A DNA stretch of 64,000 nucleotides from Stagnimonas aquatica (GCF_003730135.1 NZ_RJVO01000005.1:124001-188000); one strand, 5' to 3'; counted from the stretch's first letter, positions 18,093-27,257 are shown. The notes: generated by a model not told the origin, from the sequence alone. Numbers and translations: made by a program.

Positions 18093-19430
18093 CTAGGCCG
18101 TGGCCATCAGCTCCTCGATCTCGTCGATTTCCTTGGGCACGCCGGCGGTCAGCACCTCGGGACCCTGCTCGGTCACCAGCACGTCGTCCTCGATGCGGAT
18201 GCCGATGCCCCAGTACTCGCTGGGCACGTCAGGGGTGCCGGGCGCGATGTAGAGGCCGGGCTCGACGGTCATGACCATGCCGGCCTGGAAATGCCGGTAG
18301 GCGCCGGCCAGCTTGTAGCGGCCGACATCGTGCACATCCATGCCCAGCCAATGGCCGGTGCCGTGCATGTAGAACTGCTTGTGGCGCTCGCTGCGGATCA
18401 GCTCGTCCACCTCGCCCTGGAGCAGGCCCAAGCGCACCATGCCGTCGGTGAGCACGCGGATCGCCACCTCGTGCGGACGGCTGGCGAGATTGCCGACCGT
18501 GAGTTCGGCGATGGCCGCCTTCTGCGCCGCCAGCACCACCTCGTAGACCGCGCGCTGGGCGGCGCTGAACTTGCCGTTGATGGGAAAGCTGCGGGTGATG
18601 TCGCCGGTGTAGCCACGGTACTCGGCGCCCGCGTCGATCAGCAGCAGCTCGCCGTCCTTGAGCGGCGCGTTGTTCTCGGTGTAGTGCAGGATGCAGGCGT
18701 TATCGCCGCCGCCGCAGATGGTGCCGTAGCCGGGCTCGCAGTCGTTGAGCACGAACTCGGCGTGAATCTCGGCGGCGATCTCCCACTCGTTGCGACCGGG
18801 CTTGGTAGCGCGCATGGCGCGCACATGGGCGGCGGCACTCACCTCGCAGGCAGTGCGCTGCAACTCGATCTCGGCCGGACGCTTGATCAGCCGCATCTCG
18901 TGCAGCGTCTGCTCCAGCGCGACGATGGTGTGCGGCGCGGCAGCGCCACGTCGGGAGACATCGCGGATGTGCTTGACCGCCGCGATGATCTTCGGGTCCA
19001 GCGCCGGGTACTCACCCAGGGTGTAGTGCACGGTCTCGCGGCCGGCCAGCAGGCGGGGAAGCTCGGTCTCCAGATCCTCGATGGAGCGCGCCTCGTGGGC
19101 GCCGAACAGGCTCACCGCGCCTTCCGGGCCGTAGCGGCGGCCGTCCCAGATCTCCCGCTCGGCATTGCGCGGCCGCACGAACAGGATGAACTCGGCCAGG
19201 TTGCCCTCGGCGTCCTTGCGGCCCGGCGCCAGCACCGCCGCCGCATCCGGCTCGGTGAAGCCGGTGAGGTAGGCGAAGTCGGCGTCCTGGCGGAAGCGGT
19301 ACTGGGTGTCGCGGGCGCGGGTGACTTCCGAGGCGCTGGGGATGATGGCAACGCCGTCGGCGCCGATGCGGCGCATCAGCTCGGCACGGCGGCTGGCGTA
19401 TTCAGTCAACTGGTGATCGTTGGGGCGCAT
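18093..19430 (-). CDS. pepP: Xaa-Pro aminopeptidase (aminopeptidase P)
   Basis: This 445-residue dinuclear-metal peptidase removes N-terminal residues preceding proline. It has an N-terminal AMP-N domain (about 1-170, with FAYLTGFTEPDAA) and a pita-bread catalytic domain. Metal ligands are visible as Asp in LLIDAGAEYRGYTGDITRSF, His in HGTGHWLGMDVHDVG, and Glu in TVEPGLYI and GIRIEDDVLV. It lies 21 nt after ygfB and before ubiH, the same order as in E. coli. Confidence 0.96.
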   Translation of the reverse strand: MRPNDHQLTEYASRRAELMRRIGADGVAIIPSASEVTRARDTQYRFRQDADFAYLTGFTEPDAAAVLAPGRKDAEGNLAEFILFVRPRNAEREIWDGRRYGPEGAVSLFGAHEARSIEDLETELPRLLAGRETVHYTLGEYPALDPKIIAAVKHIRDVSRRGAAAPHTIVALEQTLHEMRLIKRPAEIELQRTACEVSAAAHVRAMRATKPGRNEWEIAAEIHAEFVLNDCEPGYGTICGGGDNACILHYTENNAPLKDGELLLIDAGAEYRGYTGDITRSFPINGKFSAAQRAVYEVVLAAQKAAIAELTVGNLASRPHEVAIRVLTDGMVRLGLLQGEVDELIRSERHKQFYMHGTGHWLGMDVHDVGRYKLAGAYRHFQAGMVMTVEPGLYIAPGTPDVPSEYWGIGIRIEDDVLVTEQGPEVLTAGVPKEIDEIEELMATA

Positions 19431-19451
19431 GACAGGGTCCTGTGCGGCGGC

Positions 19452-20009
19452 TCAATGGATGGTCTGGTCGTTGGCGGCGGGCTGGCGCGGCGCCAGCTCC
19501 ATGAACACCAGTTGCAATCCGACCCGCACGTACTCGACGAGTTCGGCGTAGGCCTCTTCCTCGACCTCGGCGTTGTCGCCCTCGTCGAACTCGGCGCGGG
19601 TGAACTGTGTGAGGTCTTCCACCACCTCGCGCACCTCCGGCGAGGCCTGGCGCAGGTTGAGCCCGCCCCGGCTGGCCAGCCCCAGCAGGAAGCCCTCGCA
19701 CCACTGGCCCAGCGCCCGCGCGCGCTGGCTCAGCGGCAGCTCGTCCTCGGGCAGCAGCAGGCGGATGCCGGAGTCGGGGGCGGCCAGCTCGCGCAAGGTG
19801 GCGTCGCGCAGGCTCAGCAGGGGCGAGCGGGTCTCCGGCGCCGGCGGCTCGCTGCTGACCCGTTCCAGCAACTGCAAGGGGTCGATGTCGGCCGGCAGCC
19901 GGACACAGAGCGCGCCGCAGAGGGCGCCGTGGAATTCGCTGGCGTCCTGGTCGAAACCGGCACGCTGCAGCAGGGCGCCGAGCGCCTGGTGGGGAGAAAG
20001 ATCGGACAT
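19452..20009 (-). CDS. ygfB: YgfB/UPF0149 family protein
   Basis: This 185-residue acidic, helical protein of the UPF0149 family has the recognisable C-terminal half ARALGQWCEGFLLGLA followed by an acidic EDLTQF and EVEEEAYAELVEYVRVG region. Its molecular function is poorly known. I start at the ATG at 20009 (MSDLSPHQALGALLQRAGF) because upstream in-frame codons run into the divergent argA. It heads the ygfB-pepP-ubiH-ubiI operon. The start lies only 6 nt downstream of a perfect minus-strand TATAAT, with no ribosome site, hinting at a leaderless message. Confidence 0.9.
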   Translation of the reverse strand: MSDLSPHQALGALLQRAGFDQDASEFHGALCGALCVRLPADIDPLQLLERVSSEPPAPETRSPLLSLRDATLRELAAPDSGIRLLLPEDELPLSQRARALGQWCEGFLLGLASRGGLNLRQASPEVREVVEDLTQFTRAEFDEGDNAEVEEEAYAELVEYVRVGLQLVFMELAPRQPAANDQTIH

Positions 20010-20015
20010 GCCGAG

Positions 20016-20021
20016 ATTATA
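20016..20021 (-). promoter_or_regulatory. Putative -10 box of the ygfB operon
   Basis: On the minus strand the sequence TATAAT ends 6 nt before the ygfB ATG, so transcription would begin at or very near the start codon. No convincing -35 is visible at 16-18 nt. Confidence 0.55.
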
Positions 20022-20078
20022 GCGACCACCCCAACGCTCTCCCGACGATGCGAGGGCCGGCGGCAGCCCCGGCGCCCC

Positions 20079-20084
20079 TATAAT
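20079..20084 (+). promoter_or_regulatory. Putative -10 box of argA
   Basis: A perfect TATAAT ends 9 nt before the argA ATG (20094), leaving an expected 5' leader of only a few nucleotides. No Shine-Dalgarno or clear -35 is seen. It is divergent from the matching box before ygfB. Confidence 0.55.
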
Positions 20085-20093
20085 CCGCGAGCC

Positions 20094-21413
20094 ATGAATC
20101 CCGCCGAATTCGTCCGCGCCCTGCGCGCCGCCGCTCCGTACGTGCACGCGCACGTGGACCGGGTGTTCGTGCTCGCCTTCGGCGGCGAGATCTGCGAGCG
20201 CGAGGACTTCGAGCATTTCCTCTACGACATCGCCCTGCTGCACAGCCTGGGCGTCAAGCTGGTGCTGGTGCACGGCGCGCGGCCGCAGATCGAGCAACGC
20301 CTGCGGCGTCAGGGCATCGAGTCCAAACACCAGGGCAGCCTGCGCATCACCGATGCCGACACCCTGCAATGCGTGCTCGACGCCGCCGGCAGCCTGCGCA
20401 TGGCCATCGAGGCCAAGCTCTCGACCTCGCTGGCGTCCACCCCGATGGGCGGCGCGCGGATCAAGGTCGCGGGCGGCAACTGGATCGTCGCCAAGCCGGT
20501 GGGCGTGCGCAACGGCATCGACCATCTCTACACCGGCGAGGTACGGCGGGTGGATGCCGAGAGCATCCGCCAGGTTCTGGATCAGGGTCGCATCGCCCTG
20601 GTCAGCAACACCGGCTACTCGCCCACCGGCGAAATCTTCAACCTGCGCTACGAGGACATCGCCACGGCGGTGGCCATGGAACTCTCCGCCGACAAGCTGG
20701 TGTTCCTGGTCAATTCCAACCCGGACGACTGGAAACTCGCGGCCGACACCGGCGACGCCGGTCAGCTCTCGCTAGGCGAGGCGACGCGCCTGTTCGAAAC
20801 CGCCGCGCTCGCCGACCGCGACCGCGCCCACCTCGCCGCCGCGCTGGCCGCCGGCCGTGGCGGCGTCAAGCGTACCCATCTGGTCGGTGCCGCCGAGGAA
20901 GGCGCGCTGCTGCGCGAGCTCTACACCCGCGACGGCGTCGGCCTGATGGTCTACACCGACGCCCATTACGAGGCGGTGCGCGAGGCCAGCATCGAGGATG
21001 TCGGCGGCATCCTGGCGCTGATCAAACCGCTGGAGGACGCCGGCGTGCTGGTGCCGCGCTCGCGCGAGCAGCTCGAACTCGAGATCGGCCAGTTCGACGT
21101 GATGGTGCGCGACGGCCTGGTGATCGCCTGCTGCGCGCTGTTCCCCTTCCCGGCCAAGAGCATGGGCGAGTTCTCCTGCGTCGCCGTGCACAGCGACTAC
21201 CGTGGCGAGGGCCGCGCCGAAGCCCTGCTCAAGCGCGCCGAGGACACCGCCCGCCAGCAGGGCTTGAAGCAGATCTTCGCGCTCACCACCACCACCGAGC
21301 ACTGGTTTCTGGAGCACGGCTTCGTCGAAGGCCGGATCGAAGACCTGCCGGTGCAGAAACAGCGCATCTACAACTACCGGCGCAATTCCATCGTACTGGT
21401 GAAGACTCTCTAG
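20094..21413 (+). CDS. argA: Amino-acid N-acetyltransferase (N-acetylglutamate synthase)
   Basis: ArgA makes N-acetylglutamate from acetyl-CoA and glutamate, the first step of arginine synthesis. The 439-residue protein has an N-terminal amino-acid-kinase-like domain (about 20-270, with LVLVHGARPQIEQRL and ALVSNTGYSPTGEIFNL), which in this family binds the feedback inhibitor arginine. A C-terminal GNAT domain (about 295-435) has CVAVHSDYRGEGRAEALL. The ATG at 20094 matches the family N-terminus; the frame stays open far upstream as a shadow of pepP/ygfB. Confidence 0.95.
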   Translation: MNPAEFVRALRAAAPYVHAHVDRVFVLAFGGEICEREDFEHFLYDIALLHSLGVKLVLVHGARPQIEQRLRRQGIESKHQGSLRITDADTLQCVLDAAGSLRMAIEAKLSTSLASTPMGGARIKVAGGNWIVAKPVGVRNGIDHLYTGEVRRVDAESIRQVLDQGRIALVSNTGYSPTGEIFNLRYEDIATAVAMELSADKLVFLVNSNPDDWKLAADTGDAGQLSLGEATRLFETAALADRDRAHLAAALAAGRGGVKRTHLVGAAEEGALLRELYTRDGVGLMVYTDAHYEAVREASIEDVGGILALIKPLEDAGVLVPRSREQLELEIGQFDVMVRDGLVIACCALFPFPAKSMGEFSCVAVHSDYRGEGRAEALLKRAEDTARQQGLKQIFALTTTTEHWFLEHGFVEGRIEDLPVQKQRIYNYRRNSIVLVKTL

Positions 21414-21421
21414 AGCGGCCG

Positions 21422-21928
21422 ATGCAAGTCCCATTTGATCTGCTGCGCCGGCAAACGGCACCGGATGTGATGGCCGTTGCAGACCAGGTTTGGGAAAAGC
21501 GCGATCACTTCATCCGGTGGCCGCGGGAGGCTCTCTTGCTCATGCCGGGAATCGTAAGAATCCCTTACCACACGTACTCGGATGAGCTGAAAGCCAAACT
21601 GAGAGCCGCAAAGGTCGCGCCCGACTCGCGATCCAACGGCCCCGCAATCGCAGCCTTCCTGCTCGCAGGAGGGGAGCGCCCAACCAGGACAGCGGTGGGC
21701 AGGTCATGGTCGGTTCATCACATTTACGACGGCCAGTTCCCGGTAGGCGATACCATCCTCCGCGCGGTGACTGATGGCCGCTATTTCACCCACTCGGCTG
21801 GCTTAGTTGCCGTACACCCTCTGGCCGATGCCTTGGCGGACGAGGTCCCGTATTTTGCCTGGCTTCTGAGGTTGGAAGCCTTCAGAAGATTCCGATTCGA
21901 TCCAGACCACGTGTTCAGCCATGAGTAG
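21422..21928 (+). CDS. Hypothetical protein between argA and bioA
   Basis: This 168-residue protein starts at the ATG at 21422, 8 nt after argA, and its end overlaps the bioA start by 8 nt. I do not recognise a named family. The second half has a dense conserved-looking block: GRSWSVHHIYDGQFP, AVTDGRYFTHSAGLVAVHP and YFAWLLRLEAFRRF. The paired histidines recall HNH-type nucleases, but that is only a resemblance. No signal peptide or membrane segment is visible. The DNA is visibly less GC-rich and has more A/T-ending codons than argA and bioA, suggesting recent acquisition. It may simply be a cargo gene. Confidence 0.75.
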   Translation: MQVPFDLLRRQTAPDVMAVADQVWEKRDHFIRWPREALLLMPGIVRIPYHTYSDELKAKLRAAKVAPDSRSNGPAIAAFLLAGGERPTRTAVGRSWSVHHIYDGQFPVGDTILRAVTDGRYFTHSAGLVAVHPLADALADEVPYFAWLLRLEAFRRFRFDPDHVFSHE

Positions 21929-23324
21929 CCCAGCGTCTACGTCCAACGCCGATTGGCGCGCCCGCTCGCTGGCGCATGTGTGGCAGCCCTGTACGCAGAT
22001 GAAGGACCACGAGTCCGAGCTGCCGCTGATCCCCATCGCCCGCGCCGAGGGCGTCTGGCTGGAGGACTACGAGGGCAAGCGTTACCTCGACGCGGTGAGC
22101 AGTTGGTGGACCAACCTCTGGGGCCATCGCCACCCGACCATCGTCGGCGCGCTCAAGCAGCAGCTAGACACGCTGGACCACGTGATCTTCGCCGGCTTCA
22201 CCCACGAGCCGGGCATCCTCCTCGCTGAGCAACTGGCGGCGCGGAGCGGCCTGCCGCGCTGCTTCTACACCGACAACGGTTCCAGCGCGGTGGAAGCGGC
22301 GCTGAAGATGAGCTTTCACTACTGGCAGAACCTGGGCAAGCCGAACAAGCAGCGCTTCATCGCGCTCAGCAACAGCTATCACGGCGAGACCCTGGGTGCG
22401 CTGGCGGTGGGCGGCCCGAGCATGTACCGCGACAGCTATGCGCCGCTGCTGCTGCAACCGATCTTCGTGCCCTCGCCCGACTGCTACACGCGCACCCCCG
22501 GCCAGAGCTGGGAGGATCACAGCCGCCGCCAGTTCGAGCACTTGCGGCTGGTGCTGGAACGGCACGCCGACGAGGTCTGCGCGCTGATTCTGGAACCCCT
22601 CGTGCAGTGCGCCGGCGGCATGCGCATGTACCACCCGCTATACCTGACCCTGGCGCGCCAGGCCTGCGACGAGTTCGGCGTGCATCTGATCGCCGACGAG
22701 ATCGCGGTCGGCTTCGGCCGCACCGGCAGCTTCTTCGCCTGCGAGCAGGCGCCGCCGGCGGTCTACGGCCGGGGCGCCAAGCGCGGCATCACCCCGGACT
22801 TCATGTGCCTGTCCAAGGGCCTCACCGGCGGCACCCTGCCGCTGGCGGCGGTGATGACCCGCGAGGAGATCTACCAGGCCTTCTACGCCGACTACGCCGC
22901 CTACAAGGCCTTTCTGCACAGCCACAGCTACACCGGCAACCCGCTGGCCTGCCGCGCCGGCCTGGCCTCGCTGAGCCTGTTCGAGGAGACCAATGCGCTC
23001 TCCGCCAACGCCGTGCTGGCGCAGCTCCTGTGGGCGCACACCGCCGAGTTGCGCACGCACCGCCACGTCGCCGAGGTGCGCCAGACCGGGTTGATCCTGG
23101 CGGTGGAGATGGTGCGCAATGTCGCCAAGCGCGAAGACTTTCCCGCCAGCGAGCGGCGCGGCCTGCGCGCCTACCGGCATGCGCTGGAGAAGGGCGTGGT
23201 GCTGCGGCCGCTGGGCAATGTGCTCTACCTGATGCCGCCCTACGCGATCAGCGCCAAGGACGCCCAGAAGATGTGCGAGGTGCTCTGCGAGGCGGTGGAC
23301 GTCGCCACCCGCGACCCGGCATGA
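21921..23324 (+). CDS. bioA: Adenosylmethionine-8-amino-7-oxononanoate aminotransferase
   Basis: BioA is a PLP-dependent class III aminotransferase that makes 7,8-diaminopelargonate in biotin synthesis, using S-adenosylmethionine as amino donor. The 467 residues include HVWQPCTQMKDH near the N-terminus, YTDNGSSAVEAALKM for cofactor phosphate binding, Asp259 in LIADEIAVGFGRTG and the Schiff-base Lys299 in CLSKGLTGG. The HVW-P-TQM segment is typical of BioA. No other bio genes are in the window. The start overlaps the preceding unknown gene and the stop overlaps rsmE by ATGA. Confidence 0.95.
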   Translation: MSSPASTSNADWRARSLAHVWQPCTQMKDHESELPLIPIARAEGVWLEDYEGKRYLDAVSSWWTNLWGHRHPTIVGALKQQLDTLDHVIFAGFTHEPGILLAEQLAARSGLPRCFYTDNGSSAVEAALKMSFHYWQNLGKPNKQRFIALSNSYHGETLGALAVGGPSMYRDSYAPLLLQPIFVPSPDCYTRTPGQSWEDHSRRQFEHLRLVLERHADEVCALILEPLVQCAGGMRMYHPLYLTLARQACDEFGVHLIADEIAVGFGRTGSFFACEQAPPAVYGRGAKRGITPDFMCLSKGLTGGTLPLAAVMTREEIYQAFYADYAAYKAFLHSHSYTGNPLACRAGLASLSLFEETNALSANAVLAQLLWAHTAELRTHRHVAEVRQTGLILAVEMVRNVAKREDFPASERRGLRAYRHALEKGVVLRPLGNVLYLMPPYAISAKDAQKMCEVLCEAVDVATRDPA

Positions 23325-24043
23325 CCCGCGTCTACCTGCCACAGCCGCTCGCCGTCGGCGCGCTGCTGGAGCTACCGGAGGAGGCGGTGCGCCACCTCGT
23401 GCAGGTGCTGCGCATGGGCAATGGCGAGCGCCTGACCGTGTTCAATGGCGAGGGCGGCGAATATGGCGCGGTGCTGGAAGCGGTCGCCCGGCGCTCGGCC
23501 AGCCTGCGGGTACTGAGCCACGACCCGATTGATCGCGAAGCGCCGATCACGGTGAGCATCGCCCAGTGCGTCTCCAAGGGCGAGCGCATGGACTACGCCC
23601 TGCAGAAGGCCACCGAACTGGGCGCCACCGGTTTCCTGCCGCTGCTGTCGGCGCGCGGGGTGGTCAAGCTCGACGGCGAGCGCTGGGAGAAGAAGATCGA
23701 GCACTGGCGCGGCGTGGTGACCGGCGCCGCCGAGCAATCCGGCCGCACCCGCCTGCCCACCGTGGCCGCACCCGAGCGCTTCGAGAACTTCGTCGCCGGC
23801 GAACGGCCCGGCCTCAAGCTGATCCTGGCGCCCGGCGGCCAGACCCGGCTGTCGGCGCTGGCCCGGGCCGAGACCGTCACCGCCCTGATCGGCCCGGAAG
23901 GCGGCTTCGACGAGGCCGAGCTGGCGCTCGCCGACCGCCACGGCTGGCAGCGGCTGGCGCTGGGGCCACGCATCCTGCGTACCGAGACCGCGCCGGTGGC
24001 CCTGCTGGCCGCCCTGCTGAGCCTGCACGGCGACCTCGGCTGA
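23321..24043 (+). CDS. rsmE: 16S rRNA (uracil-1498-N3)-methyltransferase
   Basis: RsmE methylates U1498 of 16S rRNA using S-adenosylmethionine. The 240-residue SPOUT protein has an N-terminal PUA-like part (RVYLPQPL, EEAVRHLVQVLRMGNGERL), then QCVSKGERMDYALQKATELG and AEQSGRT. The C-terminal trefoil-knot motifs are ALIGPEGGFDEAE and LGPRILRTETAPVALLA. The ATG overlaps the bioA stop (ATGA), indicating translational coupling. Confidence 0.96.
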   Translation: MTRVYLPQPLAVGALLELPEEAVRHLVQVLRMGNGERLTVFNGEGGEYGAVLEAVARRSASLRVLSHDPIDREAPITVSIAQCVSKGERMDYALQKATELGATGFLPLLSARGVVKLDGERWEKKIEHWRGVVTGAAEQSGRTRLPTVAAPERFENFVAGERPGLKLILAPGGQTRLSALARAETVTALIGPEGGFDEAELALADRHGWQRLALGPRILRTETAPVALLAALLSLHGDLG

Positions 24044-24096
24044 GGCCGCGATTGACCCCGCTCGGACCAGGCCCGGCGCCTCGTCCGGATGCGGGT

Positions 24097-24126
24097 TTGG
24101 GCCCCGGGCCATCGCTGCCGTAAAAT
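24097..24126 (+). promoter_or_regulatory. Putative sigma70 promoter for fdxA
   Basis: TTGGGC at 24097-24102 and TAAAAT at 24121-24126 are separated by 18 bp, giving a leader of roughly 27 nt before the fdxA ATG at 24161. It lies in the 117-bp gap after rsmE. Only base resemblance supports this. Confidence 0.45.
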
Positions 24127-24160
24127 GCGCGACCTTTCGAAGCTACACCGAGCCGCTGCA

Positions 24161-24484
24161 ATGACCTTCGTCGTCGTCGAAAACTGCATCAAGTGCAAAT
24201 ACACGGACTGCGTGGAAGTCTGCCCCGTGGACTGCTTCCACGAAGGCCCGAACTTCCTGGTGATCGACCCCGAGGAATGCATCGACTGCACGCTCTGCGA
24301 GCCCGAGTGCCCGGCCAATGCGATCAAGGCCGAGGACGATCTCAAGGAACACGAGTTGCAGTTCAAGCCGCTCAACGCCGAGCTGGCCAAGAGCTGGCCG
24401 GTGATCACCGAGCGCCGTGGCATCCCCGCCGACGCCAAGGAATGGGACGGCAAGCCCAACAAGCTGGCGCTGCTGGAGCGGTAG
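24161..24484 (+). CDS. fdxA: Seven-iron ferredoxin FdxA
   Basis: This is a 107-residue soluble electron carrier with one [3Fe-4S] and one [4Fe-4S] cluster. The cysteine pattern matches Azotobacter FdI-type ferredoxins: Cys9, Cys17, Cys21, Cys25, then Cys40, Cys43, Cys46 and Cys50, plus an extra Cys12. The C-terminal tail ([20 protein letters not shown]) is also typical. I use the ATG at 24161 ([17 protein letters not shown]), the standard start; an upstream in-frame extension lacks family support. Confidence 0.96.
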   Translation: MTFVVVENCIKCKYTDCVEVCPVDCFHEGPNFLVIDPEECIDCTLCEPECPANAIKAEDDLKEHELQFKPLNAELAKSWPVITERRGIPADAKEWDGKPNKLALLER

Positions 24485-24500
24485 TGCCCCGCGCGTCGTC

Positions 24501-27257
24501 ATGACCGACGCGCCCTTCCTGCTGCTGCCGCCCGGCGCGGACTTCCCCGAAGCCGCCGCCGGGCTGATCCTCGCCGAACCCGGCGCGCGTCTGCCCGATC
24601 TCAGCGCCCTCACGCTGGTGGTCGCCAGCCCGGCGCTGACGCCGCCCTTGCTGCGCAGCCTGACCCGCGCCAGTGGCGGCGCGCTGCTGGCGCCGCGCAT
24701 CCTCGGCCTCCATCAATTGGCTGTCAGCCCGGAAGCGGCGTCGCCACTGGCCTGCCGGCTGCGCCTGGCCGAGGCGGTGGCGCGGTTCCGCTTCCTGTTC
24801 CCCGGGCAGACGCCGCTGCGGGTGGCCGACGCGCTCTACGCCCTGTTCGAGGAGCTGGAACAGCAGCAGGCCGCGCTGCCGGACGACGAGGCGGCGCTGG
24901 AAGCGCTGCTGCAGCGCGGCTACGGCGCCGATCGGCCGCTGGCGGCGCTGTCGCGCGAGGCGCAGATCGTGCACCGCCTGCACCGCGCCTTCCGCGAGGA
25001 ACTGGGCACGCGCGCGCCGGCCGTCGCCCAGCGCCAGGCGCTGGCGGCGACGCTGGCACAGTGGCCCGCTGAACACCCCTTGTGGTTCCTGGGCTTCGAT
25101 GCCCTGAAGCCGGCCGAGGCTGCCGCCATCGCGCCGCTGCTGGCGCGCGGCGGTGCCCGCCTGCTCAGCCAGGGCAGGCTCGACGGTCGAGACGGCCTGG
25201 CGCTGCGCCGTCTGGCCGATCAACTCGGGCAGAGCCCGCAGTTGCTGGATGCCGAAAACAACAGCCCGCGCGGCCTATTGCTCGACGCCGCCTATGCCAG
25301 CGAAGGTTTGGCCCGCGAACGCGCCCTGGCGCTGAACGCGGCCGCAGCCGGCGACCTCGCCCTGGTGGAAGCCGCCGAGGCCGAGCACGAGGCGCAGATC
25401 GCCGATCTGGCGGTGCGCGAGGCTCTGCTCGCCGGCGCCCGCCGGGTAGCGGTGGTCTGCGAGGACCGCCGCCAGGCGCGGCGCCTGCGCGCGCGGCTGG
25501 AGCGGGCGGGCTTGAGCCTCGCCGACCGTGGCGGCTGGGCGCTGGCCACCAGCCGCGCCGCCGCCAGCCTGGACGCCTGGCTGAGCTGCCTGGACGCCGA
25601 TTTCCCCTATCCATCGCTGATGGCGGTGCTCAAGTCCGGCCTGCTCGAAGACGGCGAGGCCTGGGCCGAGAGCCTGGAGCCGCGCGCCTATGCCCAGAAA
25701 GTCGGCGGCGGCGCGGCGCGCTGGCGCGCGCTGATGGACAGCCCCGCCGAGCGGGCGCGCTGGGACCGTCTGGTCGCCGCCGGCCAGAAGTTGGAGAGCC
25801 TGCGCGGCCCGCATCCGGCGCCGGTGCATGCCGATGGCCTGCTCGCCAGCCTGGAAGCCAGCGGCCTGGCGTCGGGCCTTGCGGCCGACCCCGCCGGCGC
25901 GCGGGTGCTGGAGCGCCTGAGCGAGCTGCGCGAGGCCCTGGCCGGCACCGGCCTCAGCCCCAGTTGGCCGGCCTTCCGCGCCCTGCTCGACGCAGCGCTG
26001 GAAGACGCCAGCTTCAACACCGGCGATCCGCAATCGCGGGTGCAACTGCTGACGCTGGCGCAGACCCAGGGCCTGCGCGCGGATGCGCTGATCCTGCTCG
26101 GCGCCACCCCGGCCCTGCTCGCCGAGGGCGGCCAGGCGCCTTTTTTCAACCGCAGCGTGCGCCGCGAACTGGGCCTGACCACGGCCGCCGAACGCCAGGC
26201 CCTGGGGCTGGCGCGGCTGCGCCGGCTGCTGGAAGCCGCCCCCCAGGTGCGGCTGATCTACGCCCCTGGCGAGGCCGGCGAAACCGCGCAACTGCATCCG
26301 GCGCTGGCGGCGCTGGCAGCCTTTGCGGCGGCGGCGGGCACGCCGCTGGCGCAGGACCGCGCCCTGGCCGCGCGCGCGCCGCTGGCCGAGATCGCCGCCG
26401 AGTCGGCATTGCCGGACGCCAACCTGGCGCCACCGGCGCCCGCCGCCACCGCGCCGCTGTGGGAGCGGGCGCTGTCGGCGCGCGGCCACCAGACCCTGAT
26501 CGACTGCCCCTACGCCTTCCACGCCCGCTACGCCCTGGGCCTGGAGCTACTCGAAGCGCCCGATGCGCCGGTGGACCGCCGCGACTACGGCGACCGCGTG
26601 CACCGCCTGCTGCGCGCCTTCGAGGAGGCGGTGCCGGGCCTGCCGCCGCCCTGGGACGGCCCGCGCGACGCTGCCGCCCTGCCGGCCATCGAGCAGCACC
26701 TGCACGCGCTCGCCGACGCGGTGTTCGCCGCCGATCTGGCGGCGCGGCCGCTGGCGCGGCTCTGGCGCAGCGAGTTTGGCGCCGCCATCCCCTGGCTGGC
26801 GGAGCAGCTCTGCGAGTGGCCCGGGGCGGTGGTGAGCGTCGAAAAGGACCTCGACACCCTGCGCGACGGCTGGCGCCTGCGCGGCCGCGCCGACCGCCTG
26901 GAAGACGAAGGTCTGCGCAAGCGGGTCATCGACCACAAGACCGGCCTCACGCCCAGCCGCAAGGCCATGCTCGCCGGCGAGGCGGTGCAGTTGAGTCACT
27001 ACAGCCTGCTCACCGAGCCGGTGACCCAGATCGAGTACTGGAACCTCAAGGAGCAGAAGAGCGCCGGCCTCGACGGCGAGCCACTGCAAGACTTGGCGTT
27101 TTCGATCAGCGAGCGCCTGCAAGTGCTTTCGTCCAGCCTGCGCAACGGCGCGCCGCTGCCAGCCAATGGCGCCGACAGCGTCTGCGAGCGATGCGAATTT
27201 TTCGGCGTCTGTCGGCGCGGCGACTGGGCGAACGGGGGTTTTCATGGACAGCCTTGA
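24501..27257 (+). CDS. AddB-like PD-(D/E)XK nuclease subunit
   Basis: This 918-residue protein is probably one subunit of an AddAB-type helicase-nuclease for double-strand break resection. No Walker A motif is visible in the N-terminal half, consistent with an inactivated helicase-like domain. The C-terminal nuclease domain (about 660-915) has GDRVHRLLRAFE, then GRADRLEDEGLRKRVIDHKTG with the catalytic Asp and DHK. Cysteines in LIDCPYAFHARY and VCERCEFFGVC form the C...CxxCx5C pattern that ligates a [4Fe-4S] cluster in AddB. Its partner helicase gene is 117 bp downstream. It is shorter than Bacillus AddB. ATG at 24501 is used, 16 nt after fdxA. Confidence 0.83.
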   Translation: MTDAPFLLLPPGADFPEAAAGLILAEPGARLPDLSALTLVVASPALTPPLLRSLTRASGGALLAPRILGLHQLAVSPEAASPLACRLRLAEAVARFRFLFPGQTPLRVADALYALFEELEQQQAALPDDEAALEALLQRGYGADRPLAALSREAQIVHRLHRAFREELGTRAPAVAQRQALAATLAQWPAEHPLWFLGFDALKPAEAAAIAPLLARGGARLLSQGRLDGRDGLALRRLADQLGQSPQLLDAENNSPRGLLLDAAYASEGLARERALALNAAAAGDLALVEAAEAEHEAQIADLAVREALLAGARRVAVVCEDRRQARRLRARLERAGLSLADRGGWALATSRAAASLDAWLSCLDADFPYPSLMAVLKSGLLEDGEAWAESLEPRAYAQKVGGGAARWRALMDSPAERARWDRLVAAGQKLESLRGPHPAPVHADGLLASLEASGLASGLAADPAGARVLERLSELREALAGTGLSPSWPAFRALLDAALEDASFNTGDPQSRVQLLTLAQTQGLRADALILLGATPALLAEGGQAPFFNRSVRRELGLTTAAERQALGLARLRRLLEAAPQVRLIYAPGEAGETAQLHPALAALAAFAAAAGTPLAQDRALAARAPLAEIAAESALPDANLAPPAPAATAPLWERALSARGHQTLIDCPYAFHARYALGLELLEAPDAPVDRRDYGDRVHRLLRAFEEAVPGLPPPWDGPRDAAALPAIEQHLHALADAVFAADLAARPLARLWRSEFGAAIPWLAEQLCEWPGAVVSVEKDLDTLRDGWRLRGRADRLEDEGLRKRVIDHKTGLTPSRKAMLAGEAVQLSHYSLLTEPVTQIEYWNLKEQKSAGLDGEPLQDLAFSISERLQVLSSSLRNGAPLPANGADSVCERCEFFGVCRRGDWANGGFHGQP

